Assembly (NCBI GenBank): GCA_009733575.1
Contig: ML769647.1
Location: 1-39,505 of the forward strand
Direction: 5' to 3'
Length of the DNA: 39,505 nt
DNA from: Gymnopus androsaceus JB14
Lineage: Eukaryota > Basidiomycota > Agaricomycetes > Agaricales > Omphalotaceae
Made by a program: the position numbers and the translations under genes. Positions 1 to 11,202 of the stretch are shown piece by piece. The notes beneath the pieces were generated by a model. The model made no database searches. It was not told where the DNA came from and saw only the letters and a program-made list of their open reading frames with translations. How positions within the stretch are numbered: the stretch's first letter is position 1; the number at the start of each line of letters is the position of its first letter.

Positions 1-571
1 TGAGAGAATTCGGTAGAGCTTAATTTTTTCCCTTTCCCGTGTGATAGACAAAATAGATGGACCCCGGATTTTCCTGATGCGTGATTTTGCTAATAATCTT
101 GATCTACAGCATATTTGGCCCGGAAAGACCGCTGTAGATATGCACTGGATGCATCGCTTGAACAATCATATAACGCCTGCGCGCTTACTTTCAAGGATAC
201 CGGGATAACAAGAATAATTCGCAGTTCCTGTCTGTTGATCGAAGAGATGAGAAAGATGGCGCTAAGGTATGCTTCGTTGTATCTTGACTTGAGTGTGAGC
301 AAAGTAACTTGTCGGGCTAACTTGTCCCATTCAATCAAGTTAACTTGTTTTTTCCCGCGCTTGCGAGATTAACTTGCCGAGACTCAGCAAAATGTAACTA
401 ACTTGCGTTTTACTAGCAACTTAAACTAACATATGATTTAGACATTATGAATGCGATCTCACTATTATATGCCATCTTATTGTATATCCTACACCATAGC
501 AGCCATATAAGGTCTATATCGATGGCCGAAACAGTACAGTTATATGTAAGACCACTTATACTATATACTTA
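1..571. other. Gene-free AT-rich stretch with AACTTG motifs
   Basis: No coding region is supported here. Between about 300 and 425 the motif AACTTG or its complement recurs many times. The same motif family builds the inverted repeat near 2847-3455, so this is probably a fragment of the same repeat family. Confidence 0.5.
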
Positions 572-912
572 GGGCTCTGTACCGTAGCCATATGTACGGA
601 TTGTATGGTCGCCGTTTACGGTTACGGAACCTTACCGTCGAAGGATTTGCAGAAGCCGTACATATACAGCGTATATAAGGCTTTGCCAATACTGTTCATA
701 TCTGTTCGCTGTTCCCAGCACAGATAGATATCTCCTTAATGAAGAGGTTCCGGGTGATGTCTTGGCTAACAAGATTTTTTCCTGGTCTCGACGTCGCCAT
801 TTACGGCAATACGGTACGGAAAATGCCGTACCGTCACCGTACCGTCGAGCTTAATACAGGATACGGCCGTTTTTTGTATGGCCGTAACCGTATACGGTAC
901 GGTGCAGAGCCC
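572..912. mobile_element. MITE-like DNA element, 341 bp, TA target duplication
   Basis: The left end begins GGGCTCTGTACCGTA and the right end is the complement of GGGCTCTGCACCGTA, a 15-bp terminal inverted repeat with one mismatch. A TA dinucleotide flanks both ends (570-571 and 913-914), as expected for a TA target-site duplication. The interior is rich in CGGTACGG-type motifs on both strands and has no credible ORF. It is probably a non-autonomous element mobilised by a Tc1/mariner- or PIF-like transposase; the superfamily is inferred only from the TA duplication. Confidence 0.7.
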
Positions 913-1098
913 TATATACCACGCTGTAAATCAATGTTCTGAGTGCATGACATCTGAATCTGTTGAATCGGAGTTACCTTAATTACACTAGTGGAAACTA
1001 ACACTGAATTACCATAAGTCTCAATGAATGTAGCAAGTATGGTATCTTACAGGTGTTCAAAGGGCCTTGATAATATGGTATACAGTACTGTATACCTA

Positions 1099-1308
1099 CA
1101 GTGGCGGCGCTTCGGAATGGAACAGAGGTTGGTGAAATATGCGATTTTTTTGCACTCGCAGTACCTCTATGCTCCAGACAAATTGTGAGCTAGAAGGAGG
1201 TGCCCATCCCACCAAATTTCACCCCTTGGACAGTTAACATATGAGGTATTCTGCCAGAGATGGATGCATCTTTATGTACCCCTGTTCCATTCCGAAGCGC
1301 CGCCACTG
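1099..1308. mobile_element. MITE, 210 bp, perfect 27-bp terminal inverted repeats
   Basis: The sequence starts CAGTGGCGGCGCTTCG and ends with its exact complement. The inverted repeat is perfect over 27 bp (1099-1125 against 1282-1308) and nearly continues a few bases further. TA lies directly outside both ends (1097-1098 and 1309-1310). There is no ORF inside. Short length, perfect TIRs and TA duplication indicate a young Tc1/mariner-type MITE. Confidence 0.85.
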
Positions 1309-1359
1309 TATAGCACTGGGACTGTATACACAATGTCTGGGCTTAGTATGTGTGTTGCA

Positions 1360-1833
1360 TAGTCATGGGCAAGAATCATGAATCATCAAGGATACTCTAG
1401 TCATGATCCTTGAAAATGATTCTAGGATAGAGTCATACTACAAAAAAAAGGATCATGACTCTACTCCGGAGTAGAGTTAGAATCACCTGGTTTGGGACCT
1501 AGGATACTCTAGCAAGGATACTCTTAAATACTTGCTATGTGCTGTATATGATGTATTGTGAGTGAAATGTGTCTGAAACATCAATATTGCTACTGCTGAG
1601 GGTTGTATACTAATATTTAATACATCTAATACAACACTTATTGGGTTATTCAATGTTCACTCTAGAGTATCCTTGGATTGATTTGACTCTTGAATCTAGG
1701 TGATCCTATCCTAGAGTCACTTGTGCTTAAGTGATTCTACTCATGGCTAGAGTTAAGATCATGGGTTTTGGAGTGAGAGTATCCTAGCAAAGAGTCAAGA
1801 GTCAGATAGAGTCATGATTCTTGCCCATGACTA
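1360..1833. mobile_element. hAT-type MITE, 474 bp, 8-bp target duplication
   Basis: The element begins TAGTCATGGGCAAGAATC and ends with the complement; the terminal inverted repeat is perfect over 22 bp (1360-1381 against 1812-1833). The 8-mer GTGTTGCA occurs immediately outside both ends (1352-1359 and 1834-1841), the target-duplication size of hAT elements. Subterminal copies of GGATACTCTAG and GAGTCATGA-like motifs occur in both orientations, a usual arrangement for transposase binding sites in hAT elements. A 20-bp perfect palindrome lies at 1458-1477. No transposase is encoded. Confidence 0.88.
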
Positions 1834-2846
1834 GTGTTGCACACCATTGCACAGATCAATCCCACTGTATCATTGAATCTACATCAAATTTTTGGTGTTG
1901 GATTGCAAAAGAATAAATGCTACTGATATGAGATCCAGTTATGCTCGGCTTGTATCTAGGCTCTGAACCATCTACATATGCATGTAAATATGACTGTCAA
2001 TGCAGGGCTGCTGCTGTAAAATTTTCTCCCTGAGTACGGTACAGGTACGCAACAGTGATGCATATGCTGCCATTATTGTCCCATACATGATCATCTTAAT
2101 GTCTGTCATAATGTGGGTGGAGATGACTTTGAATTTCAATCACAATATGGACAGTATACAACCCATTGCCCAACCGTTGCCATACTATCTTGGTCTTTGG
2201 ATTCAACAGCACACATTATTTGCATTGAATTTCCGCACCCATACATGGTAATGCTTAAAGTAAATGTAGGGATTTCACCCTTACCCTCACCTCCACCAAC
2301 TTCCTGTTCATTCATACGTGCATAGATGCATTGTGTCGCTCCACATTCAACCCTCCGGACCTTGAAGGATCAACCTTTACACACATACATAGAGGTTTGA
2401 GTCTTATTTTTGATTAAATACCAATACTTCTCCTTTATTAACTCCTTAATTATGTACTTATACGCATGTACAACTTGTACTATAAGCCCATCAAATAAAC
2501 GCTGTTTATCCTTAAACCCAGCTCATAATGAGAAATCCCTCTCAAGATACTTATATATATATATATGGGTGCCAGCTAATGTTGAACAGTTCAATGCAAA
2601 AAGCCGAAACATACATACACATGCAACAACAGGCTACTTGGACTGTATATCTGCAGAATTGTAACTTAATACAGGTTGCTCCAGACTCGTCGCTCATCAC
2701 CTGCTTGCAACCTGTATGAAGTTGTTAAATTCTCATTGGATTCCTTGTGCTTAGACTATGTAAGGATCTGGAATGAACAGAAATGTCACGCAATACATTA
2801 GGTGTGTTATATTGGTTCAAACTTGCAAGATATACGTGAACTTGTC
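1834..2846. other. Intergenic, no gene seen
   Basis: AT-rich sequence with scattered short ORFs that lack splice-consistent extension or recognisable domains. A short TATATA run lies near 2551-2565. Nothing further is supported. Confidence 0.4.
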
Positions 2847-3455
2847 ATTAACTTGGGCCATCAGAAATTTCAAACTCCGCTAACTTGTGCTAACTTGGCC
2901 GAAGTTTGCCGTTATAAATACATTTCAAACAACAATAAATTTATCACTTCCGCTGCATATATGCAGCCTTTCACCCCAGAAGGACTTTATAAAGTCTTCT
3001 ATAAATGGTTTACAGTGTTTCCATGAGCAGTACATAGGTGTATTGACAGTATTGCCGTGCAATATTTATGAGTATTGAAGTACAGTGAGCATGATCACTT
3101 CATCAGCAGAGCTTCCTGCTCACTACGGGATGTTTAGGCAGTCATTCAGAGCTAGATAGGAGATGTAGATACCTCTGTATGCAGATATGTTCCATGAATA
3201 TAGTGATGACATTGGCAATCAACCTTATAACACAACTATCATGCTTGCGGAGCGATGCCAGTGAGACTTAGACCCTTAACTTAGTATTAGACAGCCTTAG
3301 AATGCTTTTACAATGATCAAGTTAGACAAGTTAGAATAAGTTAGAACAAGTTAGACAAGTTAACTTGGTCGACCAAGTTAACTTGCTAACTTTAAGTTAA
3401 CTTTCAATTCACAAGTTAGCGGAGTTTGAAAATCCAAGTTAATTTGGTAGGGCCC
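2847..3455. repeat. AACTTG-rich inverted repeat, possible degenerate MITE
   Basis: A 21-bp stretch at 2868-2888 is found inverted without mismatch at 3411-3431. The similarity continues outward to ATTAACTTGG-like ends near 2847 and 3448. The right arm carries tandem AAGTTAGA units (about 3318-3356) and a perfect 30-bp palindrome at 3356-3385 centred on GGTCGACC. No ORF of note is present. Exact ends and a target duplication could not be fixed. Confidence 0.55.
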
Positions 3456-3766
3456 TCTTGACTTTCCTTTTCGTTTTATTCTTACGACATGCTCCGCTAG
3501 CTTTGGCGTGCTTGTTGACCAGTTGGCGGAGAATGCGTGAATCTAATACTAGGTGATCCCCAGTCTTTTGTCTCGTTTTCGTGGTCCATTATTCACTGTT
3601 ACACAAAAACCGTCCTTCACCGACATCGGCGCTAAATCTTCAAGAATGGAGCGGCACTAGCTAGTAAGTTATATCTCCCTCTTATACCGGTATCCAGCCG
3701 GTATCTATCAATCTTGTCGCCATTCCTCTTTACTAGGCATATAGAACCGATGAGACGTGCTGTGTA

Positions 3767-3994
3767 ATGAACTACCTTGCATTGATCTACTTATTGCAGC
3801 ACCAAGAACCCGTAATCTTGACCATTCTGATCAACAACGCGCTGGTTGTGAATCAACACCGAACATTTACTGGAATCGGCTGTAGTTCGGTTTTCGATTT
3901 CAACTATATTGAACTCGCCGACTTCGAGCCCGAGGGAGTACTCAAAGAACCTTACAGCTCCGATGCTCCTTCATCGGGAAACAGCTTAATTTAA
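3767..3994 (+). CDS. Unrecognised 75-codon ORF
   Basis: An open frame of 75 codons begins with a hydrophobic start and contains several aliphatic stretches, then a Pro/Ser-rich acidic end. No splice partner, domain or family could be identified and the flanks are gene-poor. It may be a relic or a chance ORF; it is listed only because its composition is less random than its neighbours. Confidence 0.15.
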   Translation: MNYLALIYLLQHQEPVILTILINNALVVNQHRTFTGIGCSSVFDFNYIELADFEPEGVLKEPYSSDAPSSGNSLI

Positions 3995-5320
3995 CGCTGT
4001 TTTGGTGCTGTGTTTCAGCCTTTCTGGTCATCATGTACCTTGAAGCACCTCAATGGAGACAATTCAAGCGTATCGAACTCGTGGTGTTCCGACGCTTATG
4101 AGGTGGCCGCGCTTGGAATGAGCTCTTCATCGAGTCCGTTGCTTACCACTGCCTACCTATTTCGTTTCGTTTGAAGTTTGAAGTGACGTGTCCATCATAT
4201 GCTAGCAAAAACAAGGAGAGTGTGAAGAATCGACTCGTTCCTGGTTGACTACTGTACATGATGAAGTATCATGGTAGAGACTGATCCAGGTGATCGCTTC
4301 GTCGACCAATCACTTTTCAAGTAGTGAATGGCGGCCAGTAGCGGCGCGTTTGGTTGTTCTCAAATGATATTGCGTCGTATGCATCTGCATTTGTTTTCTG
4401 ATGGGCGGGCAATTTTCCCCTTCCTTCTAATTGATACCACTCGGATTCCGGATTAACTTACAATCTCACAGCAGCTATGTTGTTGCACTTGCAATACAAT
4501 GCATACGTTACTTAGTAACCACCACCATCTCCAAAGGTCATCCAAGTTTGATTGACGAATCCATCCTTCTATTATTACTGGATCACCACGAAACTTCGGA
4601 AAGAAGTTCTCAAGGTCTATCTCCTTGAATCCCTGGTTCGGAGGCATTTTGGTTCAATTTGTCTCGCCAGCGTCGTTTTCAACGATGAGCTCGACGATTT
4701 TTTCTATTTTTTACTTGGGAATAAATGGCCCGCTTGGCTCCATGTTTGTATTGGCAGTGGCAGCTCCATACATATCTGATATTTCGCGGCACTGTCGCCC
4801 TGCCTTTTCAGTCGTTTTATACGACCTCAATGTGGTCAGCTCAGGGTCTGCTCCAACTTTCTGCTTGACTTAGATATCGTTGGTCCTTGGCCGTACTGTT
4901 AGAGCTTTGCTCACGTTTCAATGCACCTGCGTGTGCTCTGCTTTTTTCCTTTATCTGTGCAGACTTGGATGAAGGCTTAATGGTCCCTTTCATACTTTCT
5001 GTGTATAGCACCGACTTTTTATCAACATCTTGTTCCCAGTTTCTTTGTGAACACCTACATCTCAAAAATGGCCTCTGGTGATCCTGATGGCTTCTATTCA
5101 GATGACTGAATACTGTGCACTGAACTTCTATTATTTTGCTTTTGTATGCTTCTCCCGTTGTGCCGAAAATCTACCTTCTCCAACGTGGGTCGAGCTCGTT
5201 TAGGAGCAATTGGGAGCGCGCGGTTGAGGGAGGGAGTAGCGCACACAGTAGCTAGTAAATCATTTACCCTGTACTAGTTACAATCGCCTCCGGCAGTTCC
5301 GAGAACGGGACCACGCTGTG

Positions 5321-5355
<35 letters not shown>

Positions 5356-5551
5356 GTCTGTTGACATTGCATTCATGAGTTACGAGATATAAGATACTCG
5401 ACACGAGGGAAACGGAAGATCTTTCTTTTTTGGATCTGTTCTCCTCTTTTCTTTTCTTAGTACTTTGTACTTACCACGAAGCTAGCCTTCGTAGGCCTTT
5501 CCACATTCTTTTCTTTCTTACCTTCTTTTTTCCCTTCATTCAGCCACCTTG
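3995..5551. other. Intergenic, gene content unresolved
   Basis: Several 60-85 codon frames exist on both strands, but none combines a start, canonical introns and a recognisable domain. A minus-strand frame at 4453-4647 has protein-like composition but no continuation. The last 150 bp are T/C-rich, as in promoter/5' UTR sequence, and lead into the gene starting at 5552. Confidence 0.3.
5321..5355. repeat. (TATC)n microsatellite
   Basis: TATC is repeated about 8.75 times without interruption. It lies about 200 bp upstream of the membrane-protein start at 5552. Confidence 0.95.
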
Positions 5552-7602
5552 ATGATGGCTCCGAGTTTGTCTTTAACTGGAATCCGAATCCTGGCCGCAT
5601 GGGTGGTACTGGCGAATCTGGTTTTCAGTGTTATGGGAGAGGTAGTGCCATTTATGAACCCTGTGCGTCTACTAGTATATCCCTCATCTTGACAAAGTTG
5701 AGCCTGACCTACGGTTTAATCATTTGCAGGGCTTTTTCTTTAGCTATTCAACCCTACCTGTTACTCGTGAGCGGCTAATTTCCAGCCCCAAGGCGAGACG
5801 TACTAACACTGAGCTACAGAGCAGTGCGAGACGATTACCCTAACGTGGGGGCGCGAAGGAGCCACTGGGTAAGCGGTATCCATCGCAGCCAGATTCTTAT
5901 CTCAACTAATCAATTGTACGTGCCACCTCGCCTTCAGACCTAACCCAGTCGCGCCGTATTTCTTCCAAATCTTCACTTCGTATGTGTCGTTAATCTTTTC
6001 TTTCCTTCTTTCATCCCCTCCACTCACTATAGAATCGCAGATCCTTTATCGTTCCGTTCACTGTCGAAGCAGGGGATGGCGGAGATGCTGGGTCGGATGG
6101 GAAGTTGTCTTTCGACTTTACGGTTCCGTTTGCACCTGGGACTCAGGTGCGTTCATGCAATGTTTTCTGGTTATCTACAGCTATTAATCACTTTGCCCCC
6201 CCTACCTCTTTCACTGTTCTCACAACTCAGTATCAAATATGCATGGTAAGCATCCCTCAACGTCTTTGATCACTCACTCATTTACTTCCTACCTTTTCCT
6301 GGGCTACAGTACGACTCCCTCGGAACCCCAGGTGGCTGTCAAATGCTCTACACCATGATCGCCAACTCCACTGTAGCCAACCCCACATGCCAAAATGTGA
6401 CGTTTCCTGCAGAAAGCAAGAATCTAGGCATCGATGGACAGGTGCCTGGGGGACCGTTGTCGCAGAATGGGTTTATTAATCAGGTGTGTACTTATAGTTT
6501 GGAGGATTATTATCTTCCCCTCGACCTCCTTCGTTCATTTTTTGTGCCTCTGGAATGATGTGATGCTAATGCTGAGGACTCATAGTGCGATGATGTGTCG
6601 ATTAAGCCATTAAATGGGACTCCTCCGTTTATTTTAACGGTAAGTGACCTTCTTTCGCGTATCGAAGATTAACTAATATTGGTTCAGATTTCCCCGCCGA
6701 ATCATCCTCCATACAACATAACGTCGAATACGATGGATCCCATCGTCTGGACTGTATCATTGGTGTGTATTATCTACTATGCTTTGCCTTCCAGGTTGAC
6801 ATCAACGATGTACCCCTACGCAGTCGCGAGCGTTTCCATTTTTCATGTCTCTAGTAAGCTCTGAGGGTCTAGTGTGGGCGAACGGACCTATGGGTGTAGG
6901 AGCATCGGATGTAGATTCTTGTCTGGCTACAGATACGATGTGAGCGAGATCTTTCTCCTTTCCTCCCATATAGTCTGACTCGCAGATGATAGGCTGAAGA
7001 CCAAAGCCCATGGAATAGCTGCTGGCGCAGCAATTGGAGGTATCTTTGGAGGGATCTTCCTCGTAGGGGTAGGTTACCTCGCCAAACGATACTGGCGTCA
7101 TCAAAAGAAACATATTATAACGCCCTGGATTGATGACTCTAGAAGAGGAACTGATAGCTCCAGCGATGGTTCCATTACTTCGAATGATAAACCCAGGTAA
7201 CGCATCTCTCACGGACTGATACTTTCAAATCTAATCCCTCCCCAGGCTAGATCCCTTAACAGTCAACAACATCGGAAGAGGATACCCATTCAGTACCAGC
7301 CAACCGCAACCTACTCCGGTATCGACTATCTATCCTCAACACAGCGCGTCACAGCTATTCGTTAGGCACCAGGACGGCGGGAGGTTCGCAACGACTTTTA
7401 TTTCTAGCGGGGGCGTTACTAATGGAGTATGGGTCTTAACAGGATGTTTTCTAGATCTCCACTTGAGGTGACGCAGGAGGTTGTAGAGCTTCCGCCTGAT
7501 TATATTGGCCGTTCGCCAGACTCCGAGGGACCGACGGAGATGCAGATGCAGATGCGAGAGAGGCGGGTACCGCGACGCCAGGATCAGGATCGTCGTCGAT
7601 GA
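5552..7602 (+). CDS. Signal-anchor single-pass membrane protein, basidiomycete type
   Basis: The first exon (5552-5662) encodes an N-terminal hydrophobic signal segment. Splicing at canonical sites gives an ectodomain with QQCETITLTW, the FFQIFTS strand, LSFDFTVPFAPGTQYQIC and LGTPGGCQ, all typical of a secreted beta-sandwich-like domain repeated in many agaricomycete surface proteins. N-glycosylation sequons follow (for example near NSTVANPT). A Gly/Ala-rich transmembrane helix (GAAIGGIFGGIFLVGVGY) is encoded near 7020-7080. It is followed by a basic, Ser- and Pro-rich cytoplasmic tail ending in RRVPRRQDQDRRR. About ten introns are needed; the last uses a weak GTTCGC donor with a TACTAAT branch point. 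Function is unknown; it is probably a cell-surface protein. Two in-frame ATGs begin the ORF and the first was taken. Confidence 0.82.
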
Positions 7603-7915
7603 ACGTCTTCTCCCTGAAACGCCAGATATGAAGCGGCCACTTGAGGAGGTGTAGCAAACTTGGAGGGAAGAGGAGGGCTAGGGAGTGTGCGTTTGCATTT
7701 TGTATATATATATTTATTATTATTAACTTTCTGTACTTACATACATCATTACATGCGCGAATGAATCTTATGATGAGCCAGCAGATGTGGCGTGAGAATG
7801 AGTGACTGATATTAGTAATACGTGTGACTTTTACCCGCACTGACGTTGATTCGCTTGTTCTTGCATTTGCGCACTGACCATCTGCGTCACCGACGAACAA
7901 GACTTGGGCGCCGCA
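7603..7915. other. Intergenic between two plus-strand genes
   Basis: Probably the 3' UTR of the membrane-protein gene and the promoter of the acidic-protein gene. An A/T run TATATATATATTTATTATT lies around 7701-7720. No gene is supported. Confidence 0.4.
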
Positions 7916-10788
7916 ATGTCGACGACCTCTGGCGACATTCCGGCTTATAAAGGGAAAGTTACCCACAGGTCTTGGGCTCAACTTCCAGATGAATTGGTTC
8001 GGTGAGAATCGACCATTGTTCACTGATACGCGTATCAAATCTCAACCGTTTTTCACAGAGCTATTGCGACGTATTTTATCTGGGATATATCCGTCACAAA
8101 CTACTGTCCTGAACAATGGCAAGCCAGACATTTCTGGCAAAATCGGATGGTCTACACTGCTTTGCGCGACGCTCAGGACGTAGAGAGATTCATGCGTATA
8201 TGTCCTCAGTGGGCTGCTGCAAGTATGTGCTTTATCATCTCTTTTTTATTCAGATCTGACCAGCCATTCTAGTGGAAACTCACATGTTCTGGCTGCATGC
8301 TATTTCTCTGATCGACCCTCACGATAGCTTGGGCGGCCACGCTTGGGTTCGAAACAACAATTCCTCTGCTCCCCCAGTCAAATGCACTCCGTACCAGCAC
8401 TTTCGCTGTATTACTCGTGTCTCGTGCTATGTCTGCAGAATCAACAACCCAAACACGGTCCATGGCCTTGGAAATGCAAAGCGCATCGTGATCGTTCCCC
8501 AACTCGGCTACTCCACTGTCTGCCGTGACCACGACAGACCAAAGGCTGGTTTCTGTGGCCTATGTATGCGGGAGGGTCAGTCCTACGAAGTCGAAATGCA
8601 GATCAATCCCATCTTCCATTCGGCTGTATCGATAACGAAGACAATGACTCCTGGCCAAATATCGACGCCACATGCAGGTCTTGCCGTAGCGAATGGCTTT
8701 GGAGAAAAGCTTGCGCTTCCAACATTCGAGACGCTGTCGGGGGGCGAAGGTTCCGCATTGACGACTGGGAAGCCAAGACTACTGTCGAATCGTTTCTCGA
8801 CCTCGCAGAGGGCAAGATCTCCGACATCCTCTCGATAGTCAAAGAGAGGTACTGGATTCGTACACACACGAAGCTCGGTGACATGCTCTCACAGGCCCTT
8901 GCTGCCTCCCGATTTGATGGACGAGAGGAACGATTTGCGGCCGCTGTGGCTGGCGAAGACACTGAAATGGAGCTCAGTGACATCGAGGATGATGACGAGG
9001 ACGATGGTGAACTTGCACAGCTCACAGAGGATAGTGGTATTCGGGAACTCGCATTAGGTGATTGGGTGCGAAACAGGATACTAGACGGTTTCTGGATCAG
9101 TCCAGCCGACCAGTGGTACCGTCATGTTGCGCCAGACCATCCTTGGAACGTTCCCGCGATACATCCGTGCCCGTGGACAGTCGAGGAAGAAGAAGTCGTC
9201 GAGGGTGGGCAAAGAGCAGACGAGGAACACCCAAGAAATACCACTGTCCGCGAGCCGATTCCACCGTCATATCAACTCTGCGAACAGTCTTTTTTCGCCC
9301 ATCAAAAGCAGATGCGCATACTACTGCTTCCTGCGATGAGGAATATTGTCAGACGCGTGGTGATTGAAAGCAGTGCCGACTCGGTGGACCCAGCTATACG
9401 TGCTGCTCGTATGACTACTGAAGACGTGATGAAGGAGCTTCGGGATGAAGCTACATGGTTTGAAGGTGTAGATTGGTTGGAGAGACGAAAGAATGCTCGA
9501 CGAGAAGCTGCTGCGCGAGAAGAAGCGGCCAGTGATGATCACTCGACGTCTTCGGGCTCGAGTAAGTCTTCAGACGAATCTTCCCTTGTTACCAGTCCAG
9601 TCCTTTCCACCAGTACTCTGAAAACCACACCTTCTCCTCCGCCTATAGTAGAAGGCAAGAACACGGCTGCGGAGAAGACGTCAAGTGTGCCTCGAGCAGT
9701 CACTATTGCAGTTTCTCCAGTCCTTGATCCGCCTCGCCTTATACATCCTATACCCCACGTTCCAGTTATGGCTGCGCACCTGCCTCAGTATAGTCTTGAG
9801 GCTTTCAAAATGGCAAGTCGTATCTTATGTAACACTGTGTTTTATACTAATAACCGATTTACAGGTGTGGCGTGAAGCCTGTTCTCCGCTATATCACTGC
9901 AGATGCAAAATCTGCGAACGAGCTCAGACAGAAGCAAGCAAAGCTGCTGCTGCTGCCGCTGGTGTTGTCTCCAACAACCAGACGAACGCTCCAGCCGTCG
10001 ACACTCGCACTCAACCCGAGTTCCTTGTTAACGAAGTCGAGGTGAAGAAGCCTGCTGACAGCCTCGTCGAGATCAAGCTCGGCGAAGCTGACGGAGAAGG
10101 CGAAGAAGAAATGGACTACATCGACTACGACGATGACGATGAAATCTTTGATTCCGAAGTTGATTCTAGATATGACAGTCGAAGTCGGTCCCGCTCGCCA
10201 CCTAGACTGCATCGTACGCCAGTGTACAATACTCCCCCTGCTTCTACCGCCACTATCGCTGTTCCTGCTACTCCCGCGGCTGCGGCTGCAGTTGCTGTGG
10301 TTAGCCCACGAAAACGCTCTTGCGATGAGATTGATGACGGGAGGATACAGCTTGGGCGAGATCTTGGACATGGAGCCGACGATTCGTCTGATGGTGATGA
10401 TACCATTCCGCTTCGTCATGTTCGTACGTATTCTCAACCTGGAACTCCTCCGAAACGCCTTCGACGGGAGGGACCCCCAGTCCCAGCCTTGGAAGGTCTC
10501 TCGGTAGACGATCCCCTCAAAAGCATGTTGCACAAGCGCAGCTCTGAGGTGTTGGTGGATGCGGATGTGGATATGGATAGTACGCGAGGAGAGAATCAGA
10601 CTCAAAGTGAGACCGGGAAGCGAAAACGCGCCAAGACGTCCGAGGAAGCAGAGTCCCCGCCGACTTCGTTGACGGCGGAGGATAGTGAGCATTCTTCGGG
10701 TGACTTGGAGGACGCGGAGGAGTATCATGATGAGTTGGGGAGAAGAGGGAGGAGTAAAAGTAAAAGTTTGCCAGTTGTGGAGAGATGA
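7916..10788 (+). CDS. Large conserved fungal protein, acidic with SR/KR-rich C-terminus
   Basis: The ATG at 7916 opens MSTTSGDIPAYKGKV, followed by SWAQLPDELVR, a segment resembling the start of an F-box/LPDEL helix. Exons join at about 8006/8058 and 8221/8273. The middle carries Cys pairs (CRSCRSEW; FCGLCMRE; CRCKICERAQ) that could bind metal. Acidic runs lie near 8985-9010 and 10105-10145, an RSRSRSPPR motif near 10180, and basic KRKRAK near 10620, suggesting a nuclear protein of about 900 residues. The intron at 9813-9864 starts with GC instead of GT (GCAAGT...ACAG). The reading frame changes between about 8576 and 8640 without a plausible intron, so a one-base error or mutation is likely there. 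It resembles a conserved agaricomycete family of unknown function; no function is assigned. Confidence 0.75.
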
Positions 10789-11202
10789 TGAGCGTCTAGA
10801 ATGCCTTGAGCTCCCAGCCACTTTGGCCATGTTTTTATGGAAATTGTAAGAATAGAAGGTTAAAATTGATCGAAAAGAGTTTTTTTTTTGTATTCTTTTT
10901 TCATGTTTTCGCTTTTTTCTCTTCTCTTGCTTCAGTGCTGTTTATAACCTTGTACGAATACTCTTTGTTTCAATTTTGTTTCATTTCGTTTCTTTATTGT
11001 CATTTTCTTGTGCTTGTTAATCACTCAGACTGCTGGTAGCCATCTCCACTGTATCCTATATTACCGATATAGACATCGCATATCAATACACGCTTGGCTG
11101 CCCAAACGGTTGGCCAAATGACGAGGAAAAGTAAAGTTGAATTGTTATATTAGCTGTGAACACTACATTTATAGTATAAATTGAAGAAAGTTGTCCATAG
11201 GA
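10789..11202. other. Convergent intergenic region with poly-T
   Basis: Lies between two convergent genes and probably holds both 3' ends. T-rich tracts at about 10880-10990 fit 3' UTR sequence of the plus-strand gene. No gene is seen. Confidence 0.4.

Noticed and set aside
1..3766. Autonomous transposon or retrotransposon coding region
   Set aside because: No transposase, integrase or reverse-transcriptase motif is present in any frame; only non-autonomous elements are seen.
4453..4647. Minus-strand frame with protein-like start (MPPNQGFKEID)
   Set aside because: No upstream or downstream exon with acceptable splice sites keeps the frame open, and the surrounding region shows no homologous features.
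7451..8038. 195-codon minus-strand frame
   Set aside because: Overlaps the tail exon of the membrane protein and the first exon of the acidic-protein gene, both better supported; composition is Arg/Ser-rich as in an antisense shadow.
9889..10830. 313-codon minus-strand frame
   Set aside because: Exact antisense of the low-complexity C-terminal exon of the acidic-protein gene; no domain, and the opposite strand has consistent splicing.
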